Source of the DNA: Noviluteimonas sp052115395
GTDB taxonomy: Bacteria; Pseudomonadota; Gammaproteobacteria; Xanthomonadales; Xanthomonadaceae
Direction: 5' to 3' (one strand)
Length of the DNA stretch: 64,000 nucleotides
NCBI GenBank assembly: GCA_052115395.1
Contig: JBFRGO010000002.1
Under the pieces are notes generated by a model. The model worked only from the letters and a program-made list of their open reading frames with translations. It was not told the origin of the DNA and searched no databases. Below, in pieces: positions 1 to 7,563 of this stretch (position 1 is its first letter; each line of letters starts with the position of its first letter). Position numbers and translations under genes: made by a program.

Positions 1-267
1 CAGGTTGGCGATTTCCTTCATCGAGAAGCCCAGCGTGCGTGCGCGCTTGATAAAGCGGATGCGGTGCAGGTCGTTGTCGGTGTAGATGCGGTAGCCGGCG
101 AAGGTGCGGCCCGCCTCCGGAATCAGGTCGATGCTCTCGTAGTGCCGGATCATCTTCGCGCTGACTCCGGTCAGGGAGGCAGCCTCGCCGATATTGTGGA
201 AGCCTTGCGACTTGGCGTCGGCAAGTTCCGGACGTGGGGTTTTATGGGGCATGGAGAGGGTCCTCAT
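1..267 (-). CDS. cueR: MerR-family Cu(I)-responsive regulator, CueR-like (3' end cut by window edge)
   Basis: The first 89 residues of a MerR-type regulator are visible; the C-terminal effector part lies outside the window. The helix-turn-helix and wing read IGEAASLTGVS, MIRHYES and GYRIYTDND, which is standard for the family. The chosen ATG (267) overlaps the copA stop as ATGA, pointing to translational coupling; an in-frame ATG at 252 is also possible. CueR proteins sense Cu(I) through two C-terminal cysteines and untwist promoters with a 19-bp spacer. Those cysteines cannot be checked here, so CueR is inferred from the copA neighbour and the DNA-binding domain. Confidence 0.8.
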   Translation of the reverse strand, partial: MRTLSMPHKTPRPELADAKSQGFHNIGEAASLTGVSAKMIRHYESIDLIPEAGRTFAGYRIYTDNDLHRIRFIKRARTLGFSMKEIANL

Positions 268-2471
268 GGCGACGGCGACCAGCGGCGCAGCAACAGGGTA
301 TTCGACACGACGCTAACCGACGAGAAGGCCATCGCGGCGCTGGCGATCACCGGGTCGAGCAGCCCCATCGCGGCGAGCGGAAGGCCGACGACGTTGTAGC
401 CGAAGGCCCAGAACAAGTTCTGGTGGATCTTGCGGGTGGTGCGGCGCGAGATCTCGATGGCGGCCGCGACAAGTCCCGGATCGGCTCGCATCAGCGTGAT
501 GCCGGCCGCCTGCATGGCGACGTCGGTGCCGCTGCCCATCGCGATGCCGACGTCGGCGGCCGCTAGGGCGGGCGCGTCGTTGATCCCGTCGCCGACCATG
601 GCGACGTGGCCTTCTTCCTGCAATGCACGGACCACGTCGGCCTTCTCACCCGGCAGCACCTCGGCGCGCACTTCGTCGATTCCGAGTGCGCGCGCCACCG
701 TTTCCGCCGCACCGCGGTTATCGCCCGAGATCATCACGGTGCGCAGGCCCATGGCCTGCAGGCGCGCGATCGCATCCCTCGCACCTTTGCGTGGTTGGTC
801 GCGGAACGCGAGCAGGCCGAGCAGGTGTGGCGTGCTGTTCGTGTTTTCGGCGAGCCACGAGACGGTCTGGCCAGCACCGGTGGCGAGTGCCGCGTGGTCG
901 CGCAGCATCGCAACATCAACGCCCTCCTCGCGCATCAGCAACGCACTGCCAAGGAACAACGCGCGTCCTTCGATCGTGCCGCGAACGCCGCGGCCAGGAA
1001 TGGCCTGCACGTCGCAGGCCACGGGAACGGCGCCGTCATGCGCGGCAAGCACTGCCTTCGCCAACGGATGTTCGCTGCCGGCCTGCAATGCCGCCGCCAT
1101 TCGGAGCAGGGCACGCGCGTCGCCGTCGACGGCGATGCGCTCGGCGAGCACGGGGCGTCCTTCGGTGAGGGTGCCGGTCTTATCGAAGGCCACGATGTCG
1201 ACATGCTTCGCGCGTTCCAGCGCTTCGGCGTCCTTGATCAACACGCCCGCGCGTGCGGCGACGCCCGTGCCCGCCATGATTGCCGTCGGCGTGGCGACGC
1301 CGAGTGCACACGGACATGCGATCACCAGGACGGCGACCGCATGCAGGAGGGCGGCACTCCAGTCGTCGGTAGCGAAGCCCCACCCAACGAGCGTCACAAG
1401 TGCGATCGCGACGACCACCGGCACGAACACCGCGCTCACGCGATCCACGATCTGCTGGATCGGCGCCTTGCGACCCTGCGCATCCTCGACCATGCGGATG
1501 ATGCGAGACAGCAGGCTTTCCGCGCCGACCGCCGTCGCCCGCACGAGGATGCGGCCTTCGCCGTTCATGGCGCCGCCGGTTACGCGATCGCCCGGCTGCT
1601 TCGCGATCGGCATCGACTCGCCGGTAACCAGGGACTCGTCGGCGTGCGTGCGGCCTTCGAGGAGTTCGCCATCGACAGGAATGCGCTCACCGGGACGCAC
1701 GACGACAGCATCGCCGGACGCGACCGATTCGATCGGGACTTCGACTTCCACTCCGTCACGTACTACGCGCGCAACGCTGGGGCGCAGCGCCTGCAAGGAA
1801 CGGATCGCGTCGGTAGTCTGCCGTTTCGCGCGCCCTTCCAGCCACTTACCCAGCAGGACGAGCGTGATGACCGCGGCGGAGGCTTCGAAGAACAGCGGCC
1901 ACGCGCCGTGATGGTTGGGCGCGCGCAGGAGGTTGAACACGCTCAAACCGAAGCCCGCCGTCGTGCCTAGCGCGACGAGCAGATCCATGTTGCCGGTGCC
2001 CGCACGCACCGCCTTCCACGCGGCCTGGTAGAAGCGCGCGCCGAGGAGGAACTGCACAGGCACCGCCAATGCGAACTGCCACCAGCCCGGCAGCACCCAA
2101 TGTTTGCCGAAGGGCATCGCCAGCATCGGGAGCACGAGCGGCAGCGACAGCAACGCGGCGAGCAGCAGGTGGCGCGTCTCGCGCGCCAGCTTCGGCGTGT
2201 CGGCATCCGCTTGTTCGACGGGAACTTTGGCATCCGCCTTCGCGCCATATCCGGCATCGATCACGGCCGCATGCAGCGCATCGTCCGCCACGTCCCCGGA
2301 CACGCGCACCGAAGCGCGCTCGGTCGCGAGGTTGACGACGGCGTTGACCACGCCCGGCACCTTCTGCAGCGCGCGCTCGATGCGCATCACGCACGACGCG
2401 CAGGTCATTCCTTCGACGGCGAACTCGGCGGTGCGTTCGGGTGCATTCGGGGAAAGCGCAAGGGCGTTCAT
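264..2471 (-). CDS. copA: Cu(I)-exporting P1B-type ATPase CopA
   Basis: Inner-membrane copper exporter of 735 residues that uses ATP to move Cu(I) out of the cytoplasm. One N-terminal HMA domain carries the metal site CASC (residues 24-27). The transport motif CPC is at 386-388, the phosphorylated Asp of DKTGTLTEG near 430, the actuator loop TGES at 283-286, and GDGINDAP lies in the ATP-binding region. About eight membrane segments are expected. Length and motifs are normal for P1B-1 pumps. It is transcribed from a MerR-type promoter just upstream (2501-2531) and its stop overlaps the cueR-like start. A second, differently built copper ATPase is at 10438-12636. Confidence 0.95.
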   Translation of the reverse strand: MNALALSPNAPERTAEFAVEGMTCASCVMRIERALQKVPGVVNAVVNLATERASVRVSGDVADDALHAAVIDAGYGAKADAKVPVEQADADTPKLARETRHLLLAALLSLPLVLPMLAMPFGKHWVLPGWWQFALAVPVQFLLGARFYQAAWKAVRAGTGNMDLLVALGTTAGFGLSVFNLLRAPNHHGAWPLFFEASAAVITLVLLGKWLEGRAKRQTTDAIRSLQALRPSVARVVRDGVEVEVPIESVASGDAVVVRPGERIPVDGELLEGRTHADESLVTGESMPIAKQPGDRVTGGAMNGEGRILVRATAVGAESLLSRIIRMVEDAQGRKAPIQQIVDRVSAVFVPVVVAIALVTLVGWGFATDDWSAALLHAVAVLVIACPCALGVATPTAIMAGTGVAARAGVLIKDAEALERAKHVDIVAFDKTGTLTEGRPVLAERIAVDGDARALLRMAAALQAGSEHPLAKAVLAAHDGAVPVACDVQAIPGRGVRGTIEGRALFLGSALLMREEGVDVAMLRDHAALATGAGQTVSWLAENTNSTPHLLGLLAFRDQPRKGARDAIARLQAMGLRTVMISGDNRGAAETVARALGIDEVRAEVLPGEKADVVRALQEEGHVAMVGDGINDAPALAAADVGIAMGSGTDVAMQAAGITLMRADPGLVAAAIEISRRTTRKIHQNLFWAFGYNVVGLPLAAMGLLDPVIASAAMAFSSVSVVSNTLLLRRWSPSP

Positions 2472-2500
2472 GTCGCGGTCTCGGAATGGGAACTACCCGA

Positions 2501-2531
2501 AGCTTCGGGCTTCCCATGATGGGAAGGTCAA
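2501..2531 (-). promoter_or_regulatory. MerR/CueR-type promoter of copA
   Basis: On the minus strand the -35 TTGACC (2531-2526) is followed by a 19-bp spacer and a poor -10 GAAGCT (2506-2501). The long spacer holds the 17-bp perfect palindrome CTTCCCATGATGGGAAG (2510-2526). This is the classic layout of promoters activated by CueR-like MerR proteins. A second perfect palindrome, CCCGAAGCTTCGGG (2496-2509), covers the -10. The -35 overlaps the stop codon of the upstream merR gene. Confidence 0.75.
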
Positions 2532-2872
2532 CGCCCGCCAAGCCATCGGGATAAATGCCGTCGCAACATGGCGTTGCACCGACTCTCGTGTTCGAGTCGC
2601 TCGAGGTGCCGCCGCAGCACCTGCACCACCCGCGCCTCATCTGCTGGTACGGCGAGCAACTGCGCGATCTGGCGCAACGACAGCCCCAGGCGGCGTGCGC
2701 TTCTGATGATCCGGATGCGTCGCAGATCGTCCTGCGAAAACTGGCGGTAGCCACCGGATGAGCGCGTGGTGGTCGGCAGCAGTCCCTTGCGTTCGTACAG
2801 GCGCAGCGCGGCGGTGCTGACGCCTAGCCGGCGCGCCGCTTCACCGATGTTGAGGGGATCGAATCGGGACAT
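2528..2872 (-). CDS. MerR-family transcriptional regulator, short form
   Basis: A 114-residue MerR-type protein. The N-terminal winged helix is typical (IGEAARRLGVSTAALRLYE, then GYRQFSQDDLRRI). The dimerisation helix is short and the C-terminal part has one cysteine in the sequence ESRCNAML but no paired metal-binding Cys loop like that of CueR. It may therefore sense something other than Cu(I), or act as a repressor or helper. It sits upstream of copA on the same strand and is divergent from the copZ-like gene; three MerR-type promoters surround it. The start ATG is only about 7 nt from the -10 of its own candidate promoter, so the mRNA may be leaderless. Confidence 0.85.
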   Translation of the reverse strand: MSRFDPLNIGEAARRLGVSTAALRLYERKGLLPTTTRSSGGYRQFSQDDLRRIRIIRSARRLGLSLRQIAQLLAVPADEARVVQVLRRHLERLEHESRCNAMLRRHLSRWLGGR

Positions 2873-2878
2873 GTCGTG

Positions 2879-2909
2879 ACCTTCCGCATTGCCACGGGGG
2901 GAAGGTCAA
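2879..2909 (-). promoter_or_regulatory. Candidate MerR-type autoregulated promoter of the short merR gene
   Basis: Minus-strand TTGACC (2909-2904), a 19-bp spacer, then GAAGGT (2884-2879). GACCTTCC (2878-2885) and GGAAGGTC (2900-2907) form a perfect 8-bp inverted repeat separated by 14 bp. The layout matches the two neighbouring copper promoters, but the repeat arms are spaced wider. Transcription from it would begin essentially at the start codon. Confidence 0.5.
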
Positions 2910-2942
2910 CGCGGGCGGGAAATTCCCTCACGAATGCATGCC

Positions 2943-2973
2943 TTGACCTTCCCATCGGGGGAAGCCCGAACCT
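2943..2973 (+). promoter_or_regulatory. MerR/CueR-type promoter of the copZ-like operon
   Basis: TTGACC (2943-2948), 19-bp spacer, GAACCT (2968-2973). The spacer holds CTTCCCATCGGGGGAAG (2948-2964), nearly the same dyad as in the copA promoter. It probably drives the two HMA genes and possibly everything to 12636. A small palindrome GGGAAATTCCC lies between this promoter and the divergent one (2917-2927). Confidence 0.7.
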
Positions 2974-3010
2974 GCACGCCGTCGGCAATCGGCCGCACAG
3001 GAGAAGTCCC

Positions 3011-3244
3011 ATGAAAATCATCGTCGAAGGAATGACCTGCGCGCATTGCGAACGGGCCATCACCAGGGCTATCCACGCACTGGATGCGGACGCGACCGTC
3101 GTTGTCGATGTCGCCGCCGGGATCGTGACCGTCGAGGGCGGCGTGGACGCCGGTCTAGCCACCGCCGCCATCGAGTCAGAGGGCTACCGGGTGGTGTCGA
3201 TGCAGGACGCGCCGAAGGCTTGCTGCGGCACTTGCAACGCCTGA
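3011..3244 (+). CDS. copZ: CopZ-like copper chaperone (HMA domain)
   Basis: A 77-residue soluble heavy-metal-associated protein. The metal site reads GMTCAHCERAI (C10 and C13), the classic HMA loop, and the whole protein is one ferredoxin-like fold. Such proteins carry Cu(I) to the CopA exporter. The C-terminus is unusual: ACCGTCNA adds three more cysteines that could form a second metal site. The ATG has an AGGAG ribosome site. It is the first gene after the MerR-type promoter at 2943-2973 and 14 nt upstream of a second HMA gene. The chaperone role is inferred from family and context. Confidence 0.85.
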   Translation: MKIIVEGMTCAHCERAITRAIHALDADATVVVDVAAGIVTVEGGVDAGLATAAIESEGYRVVSMQDAPKACCGTCNA

Positions 3245-3257
3245 GCCAGGAGCAGAC

Positions 3258-3512
3258 ATGAAACTCCTGGTGGACGGCATTCGCTGCCGTGATTGCGTCG
3301 GCGCCATCATCGACGCGGTTCTCGGCATGGACGTGGGCGCACGCGTCAACGTCGATGCAGAAACGCGCCACGTCGTCGTCGCCGGCCGGATGTCGGTCGA
3401 GCAGGCGCGAAGCGCGATCGAGTCGCATGGCTTCCCGGTTGCTTCCATCGTCGACAGGACCCTTGAAGACGCAGTCTGGAAAGGCACGCGCCCCACCACC
3501 GAATACATCTGA
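3258..3512 (+). CDS. Second, divergent HMA-domain protein
   Basis: An 84-residue HMA-like protein that follows the copZ-like gene by 14 nt. The metal loop is GIRCRDCVGAI, keeping CxxC but replacing the usual GMTC with GIRC and placing charged residues between the cysteines. The rest shows the expected beta-alpha pattern (RVNVDAETRHVVVAG). The C-terminus lacks the extra Cys cluster of its neighbour. It may be a second copper chaperone with a different partner, or it may bind another soft metal. The two genes look like an old duplication, but the sequences are clearly diverged. Confidence 0.75.
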   Translation: MKLLVDGIRCRDCVGAIIDAVLGMDVGARVNVDAETRHVVVAGRMSVEQARSAIESHGFPVASIVDRTLEDAVWKGTRPTTEYI

Positions 3513-3527
3513 CCGTGAGGAATCCCG

Positions 3528-3791
3528 ATGAAATTTCCCGAATGGATCATGTTCGTGGCGCTGATCGCGGCGACGGGCGATTGCCTGGCCAGCGAACCGC
3601 AGCACACGCACCCCGCGTCGCCGCCGTCGCAATCGGCCGATGCGTTCACGCGCTACGACGTCGACCGTAACGGCATGTTGTCGATGGCAGAACTGCGCAA
3701 GCACCCGATGGGTGCGCACGCCTCGATGGTGGACGCCGACCGCAATGGGGTCCTGGACAAGGTCGAATTCGCAGAGTTGGAACGGATGTGA
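3528..3791 (+). CDS. Small exported EF-hand protein
   Basis: An 87-residue protein with an N-terminal hydrophobic segment (residues 5-17) that looks like a signal peptide, and ATGDCLAS, which only weakly resembles a lipobox. Two complete 12-residue EF-hand loops follow: DVDRNGMLSMAE and DADRNGVLDKVE. It probably binds Ca2+ in the periplasm or at a membrane. There is a His/Pro stretch (QHTHPA) before the first loop. The ribosome site is GAGGA. Its stop overlaps a possible GTG start of the next gene. Why it sits in a copper operon is unclear. Confidence 0.8.
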   Translation: MKFPEWIMFVALIAATGDCLASEPQHTHPASPPSQSADAFTRYDVDRNGMLSMAELRKHPMGAHASMVDADRNGVLDKVEFAELERM

Positions 3792-3826
3792 AGCAAAGGC
3801 GGCCCGAAAAGCCAAGGCAGGAAGAT

Positions 3827-5158
3827 ATGGAATTGCCCGAAGAGCATGAACTTGCACTCGATCACGCATGGCATCTTGCGCGCGAATACCTGAGCGGCGT
3901 TGAGCAGCGTCGAGTCGCGGTGTCAAAGCATCCCGAACCGATTGCTCCCGAGGGAATTGGATTGGATGCAGCCTTTGCTTACCTTCGCGACAACGTGGCC
4001 CCGTTCCTGTCCGCCTCGCCCGGTCCGCGGTACTTGGGGTTCGTCACTGGTGGCGCAACGCCTGAAGCGCTTGCCGCGGACTGGGTGGCGAGTGCATGGG
4101 ACCAGAACGTCTCGAACAAGGTCGGCTCAATCGCGGCCGACGTTGAATCGCGCACGGTTGCGGCCTACGCCGACATCTTCGGGTTGCACCCGGCCATGCA
4201 TGGGCAATTCGTGAGCGGCGCCACGGCCGCCAATCTTGTGTCGATGGCGACGGCGCGCCATTGGGCGGAGCGCACGCACGGCGCACTACCGACCGTCTTC
4301 GCGGGCGCCGCACATTCCAGCATCCTCAAGGTCATGGCCATCACCGGCATTGGCCGACATCGGCACGTTGCCGTTGCGACACAACCGAACAGGACCGCAG
4401 TCGACGTTGGTGCGCTGCGAACGGCCCTCGCGGCGCATGAGGGCCCGGCAATCGTCGTTGCGAGCGCGGGAGAGGTGAATACCGGCGACTTCGACGACCT
4501 CGTGGCCCTCGCCGATCTGTGCGCGGAAGCGGGCGCCTGGCTACATGTCGATGGCGCGTTTGGCTTGTTCGCAGCCTTCGACGATGCGCTGAAGCCGATG
4601 ATCGCGGGCATCGAGCGCGCCGACTCGGTGACGGTGGACTTGCACAAGTGGCTCAACGTGCCTTACGACAGCGCGCTCGCATATACGCGATGGCCCGAAC
4701 TTCAGCGCGAAGTCTTCGCGGCAACCTCCGCTTACCTGGGCGACGACCCCGATCCGCTGCACTACACGCCGGAGAACTCGCGTCGTTTTCGTGCGCTTCC
4801 AGCGTGGATGGTGCTCGCGGTTCAAGGGCGCGCGGGAATCGGGCGCTGGGTCGCCGACAACTGCCGACACGCGCGCCTGCTCGCCCGCGGCGTCGAATCG
4901 CTGGGGATGGACGTGTTGCACGATGTCTCACTCAACATCGTGGCGTTCGCCCCCAAGGGTGCCGATGCTGCCGAACGCGACGCGTTTCTCGCGCGGCTCA
5001 ACGCCACGGGCGTCGTCTTCATGACCCCCACGGTGCTGCACCAACGCCCCGCGGTGCGCGCCGCCTTCTCGAACTGGTCGACGACGGACGCCGACGTCGA
5101 CCAAATCCTACAAGCCATCGCCGAATGCATCGGCGGCACGACGGAAACTGCCCCATGA
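3827..5158 (+). CDS. PLP-dependent group II amino acid decarboxylase-like protein
   Basis: A 443-residue fold-type I PLP enzyme. HVDGAFG supplies the Asp that contacts the pyridine nitrogen, and DLHKWLNVPYD supplies the PLP lysine (K274 from this start). The sequence resembles the aromatic L-amino-acid and tyrosine decarboxylase family; substrate is unknown. I chose ATG 3827 because AGGAAG lies just upstream and the family alignment begins near LPEEHELALDHA. An upstream GTG at 3788 would add 13 residues and overlap the EF-hand stop. Its own stop overlaps the PhzF-like start (ATGA), and that gene overlaps an oxidoreductase, so the three form a coupled unit inside the copper locus. Confidence 0.85.
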   Translation: MELPEEHELALDHAWHLAREYLSGVEQRRVAVSKHPEPIAPEGIGLDAAFAYLRDNVAPFLSASPGPRYLGFVTGGATPEALAADWVASAWDQNVSNKVGSIAADVESRTVAAYADIFGLHPAMHGQFVSGATAANLVSMATARHWAERTHGALPTVFAGAAHSSILKVMAITGIGRHRHVAVATQPNRTAVDVGALRTALAAHEGPAIVVASAGEVNTGDFDDLVALADLCAEAGAWLHVDGAFGLFAAFDDALKPMIAGIERADSVTVDLHKWLNVPYDSALAYTRWPELQREVFAATSAYLGDDPDPLHYTPENSRRFRALPAWMVLAVQGRAGIGRWVADNCRHARLLARGVESLGMDVLHDVSLNIVAFAPKGADAAERDAFLARLNATGVVFMTPTVLHQRPAVRAAFSNWSTTDADVDQILQAIAECIGGTTETAP

Positions 5159-6030
5159 GCACGAAACCCCAAGGTTGGATCGTCCACGCGTTCACCGAAG
5201 GCGGCGGCGGTGGCAATCCCGCGGGTGTCGTCGTCGACGCCGACGGACTCGACGCAGCCGCGCGTCTGCGCATCGCCGCGCGCGTAGGCCTTTCAGAGAC
5301 GGCCTTCGTGTCGGCGTCGGCCACAGAGACCGTTCGGTTGGAGTTCTTCACGCCAACGCGCCAGATCGCGCATTGCGGTCACGCGACGATCGCGACATTC
5401 GCGCTGCTGAGATCGCTCGGTCGAATCGGCGAGGGGCACCTCTCGAAGGAAACGATCGAGGGCCCCCGCGCCGTCATCGTGGAGGGCGATCGCGTATCGA
5501 TGGAGCAGCGCGCGCCGCGATTTGAACCCGTCACCACGGGCACGCGCACGGCCGCCCGGATCACCGCCTCGCTTCCGGCCACGCGGCTTCAGCACATGAC
5601 GATCGTGGACACCGGAAATCGATTCGCCGTGATCGAAGTCGCGAGCCGTGCCGACCTCGCCGCCGCGAACCCGGACCAGGCGGCAGTCGCCGAAATCAGC
5701 GAGTCGCTCGACCTCGTCGGCTACTACCTTTATTCGCGTGAGGGCGCTCCTGTCGGTCGGGTGGCAACCACGCGCATGTTCGCGCCGCGTTACGGGATCA
5801 ACGAAGAGGCGGCGACTGGAATGGCCGCGGGGCCGCTGGCGTGTGTCCTGTTCGATCGCTTCGGCCTCGGTCCGACGCTCACCTTCGAGCAAGGTGCGCT
5901 GATGGCCGAACCGTCGCCCAGCACGATCCACGTCCGGCTCGACCTCGCCGACGGCGCGATCCGCCGCTTGTTCGCGGGCGGTAGCGCACGCGTCGAACGC
6001 CGCGTCGCAGTCGACCTGGAAACGGCATGA
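5155..6030 (+). CDS. PhzF-family isomerase-like protein
   Basis: A 291-residue member of the PhzF/diaminopimelate-epimerase fold. Visible signatures are GNPAGVV, the likely catalytic Glu in GLSETAFV, HCGHATIA in the first half, and NEEAATGMAAGPL in the second. PhzF proteins catalyse proton shifts or epimerisation on small acids, but most members have unknown substrates. The ATG overlaps the decarboxylase stop and its stop overlaps the oxidoreductase start, both as ATGA. The three may act on the same small molecule; this is inference from coupling only. Confidence 0.85.
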   Translation: MSTKPQGWIVHAFTEGGGGGNPAGVVVDADGLDAAARLRIAARVGLSETAFVSASATETVRLEFFTPTRQIAHCGHATIATFALLRSLGRIGEGHLSKETIEGPRAVIVEGDRVSMEQRAPRFEPVTTGTRTAARITASLPATRLQHMTIVDTGNRFAVIEVASRADLAAANPDQAAVAEISESLDLVGYYLYSREGAPVGRVATTRMFAPRYGINEEAATGMAAGPLACVLFDRFGLGPTLTFEQGALMAEPSPSTIHVRLDLADGAIRRLFAGGSARVERRVAVDLETA

Positions 6031-7037
6031 ACAACGTCTATCGGATTCGCCGCGGCGAAGGTGTCGCGTCCCTGCAACTCGACCATGTTCAGGACCTGCC
6101 GCTACTTCCCGATGAAGTGCGCATCCGCATGCACGCGGTGTCGCTCAACTTCCGTGACCTCCTGGTTGCCAAGGGTCAGATGGGTGCTGGTGATGTACGC
6201 ATTCCGGCATCCGACGGCGCTGGCGAGGTGATCCAGATCGGTTCCGCGGTCACGCGATTTGCAAAGGGCGATCGCGTCGTTCCGACCTTCTTCCCGGAAT
6301 GGTTGGAGGGCGCCCCGGACGGGGCGGCGCTTTCGGTGTCGCTTGGCGGGAACGTAGATGGCGTGCTGGCGGAGCGGTTTGTCGCGAAGGAGTCGGCACT
6401 GGTCCGCGCCCCGGAGAGCCTGACCTGGGCGGAGGCTTCAACCCTCGCTTGCGCCGGCGTTACGGCATGGCACGCGCTATTCGGCATCGGGTCATTGCGC
6501 GAGGGTGAGCACATCCTGATTCAGGGGACCGGCGGCGTGTCGACATGGGCCTTGCAGCTTGCGGTTGCCGCCGGCTTGCGGCCGACGGTGCTGTCCAGTT
6601 CGGACGAGAAGCTTCAGAAGGCAAAGGCGCTGGGCGCCGTGCATACGATCAACTATGCAGGTGAGCCGGCGTGGGATGCGCGCGTGCAGGATTTGACCGG
6701 CGGTGCGCACAGAGTCCTCGACGTCGGCGGAGCCGACACGATCGCTCGGTCGATCGCGAGTACGCGCGCAGGCGGCACGGTGGTGACGATCGGCGGCGTC
6801 GCCGGTGGATTTGCACTATCGATCGATCCGTTCGCCTTGGTCGGGCCGCGCTCGGTGACGGGCGTCGTCGTGGGGTCGCGCGCAATGACGGAAGCGTTGG
6901 GCGCCTTCATTGACGAACATCGCGTCCGCCCGGCCATCGATCGCGTGGTGCCCTTCGGCGACGCGGCTTCCGCCTACGCGCGGCTGGAATCCGGTCAACC
7001 CTTCGGCAAGGTCGTAGTCGGGATCTCCGACCCGTAG
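6027..7037 (+). CDS. MDR-family NAD(P)-dependent oxidoreductase (zinc-type alcohol dehydrogenase-like)
   Basis: A 336-residue medium-chain dehydrogenase/reductase. The N-terminal GroES-like domain includes NFRDLLVAKG and the region around DGAGEV; the cofactor domain has the loop GTGGVSTWALQLA. The usual catalytic and structural zinc cysteines are not evident, which is more like quinone oxidoreductase or synaptic-vesicle VAT-1-type MDRs than classic zinc alcohol dehydrogenases. The start overlaps the phzF-like stop. The end is 46 nt before copL, so transcription may continue into the copper-oxidase genes. Confidence 0.85.
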   Translation: MNNVYRIRRGEGVASLQLDHVQDLPLLPDEVRIRMHAVSLNFRDLLVAKGQMGAGDVRIPASDGAGEVIQIGSAVTRFAKGDRVVPTFFPEWLEGAPDGAALSVSLGGNVDGVLAERFVAKESALVRAPESLTWAEASTLACAGVTAWHALFGIGSLREGEHILIQGTGGVSTWALQLAVAAGLRPTVLSSSDEKLQKAKALGAVHTINYAGEPAWDARVQDLTGGAHRVLDVGGADTIARSIASTRAGGTVVTIGGVAGGFALSIDPFALVGPRSVTGVVVGSRAMTEALGAFIDEHRVRPAIDRVVPFGDAASAYARLESGQPFGKVVVGISDP

Positions 7038-7083
7038 GCGACCGCGATCCGCCTTTCACCAGCCGATCGGGTAAAGTGCCGCC

Positions 7084-7482
7084 ATGCGTCTCCGTGCCAT
7101 CCTGCTCCGCCTGCTGCTGTGCGTCGCTCTCGTGGCGAACGGCACGTCGGCGGTGTATGCGAGCACGATGATGGCCTTCGGCGCCGGCATGGATGCTACG
7201 GCCGCCGCCTCCCAAGACTCCAAGCCGCCGTGCGACGACATGCCAGCGATGGCGCATGCGGCCACGGCTACCGACCACGGCGCGCCTGCACCGCCGGTCT
7301 CGCATGACGACTGTTGCCCGCCGGGCGCCTGTCTGTGCAGTTGCGTTTCGCATGCGCCCACGATCCCGGCGTTCGGTGCATTCGCCATCCCGGTGCGGCC
7401 TTCGGCCGCTCCTGTCGCCGTGCTGCGGATTTCGTTCGCGAGCCCGGCGCTTCCACACCTGATCCGACCTCCCATCGGCTAA
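7084..7482 (+). CDS. copL: CopL-like metal-binding protein
   Basis: A 132-residue exported protein. The signal peptide is RAILLRLLLCVALVANGTSAVYA. Mature sequence is rich in His, Met and Cys, with CDDMPAMAHA and a dense cluster DDCCPPGACLCSC. CopL is described in xanthomonads as a small gene directly upstream of copA-copB and needed for copper-induced expression; position, size and composition match. It may act as a protein, or its coding region may act as a leader. Assignment is by context and composition, since sequence conservation in this family is low. Confidence 0.75.
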   Translation: MRLRAILLRLLLCVALVANGTSAVYASTMMAFGAGMDATAAASQDSKPPCDDMPAMAHAATATDHGAPAPPVSHDDCCPPGACLCSCVSHAPTIPAFGAFAIPVRPSAAPVAVLRISFASPALPHLIRPPIG

Positions 7483-7563
7483 GCGGCCCCCCAGCGCCTG
7501 CATGGCGCTTCCGCTCGTGCGCGTTCGATCGCGTACGCATGCCCGATTTCTTGGAGTGGTTGG

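Noticed and set aside
7084..7482. copL as a shadow frame
   Set aside because: It has a clear signal peptide, His/Met/Cys-rich mature part and the expected position before copA-copB, so it is kept as a gene.
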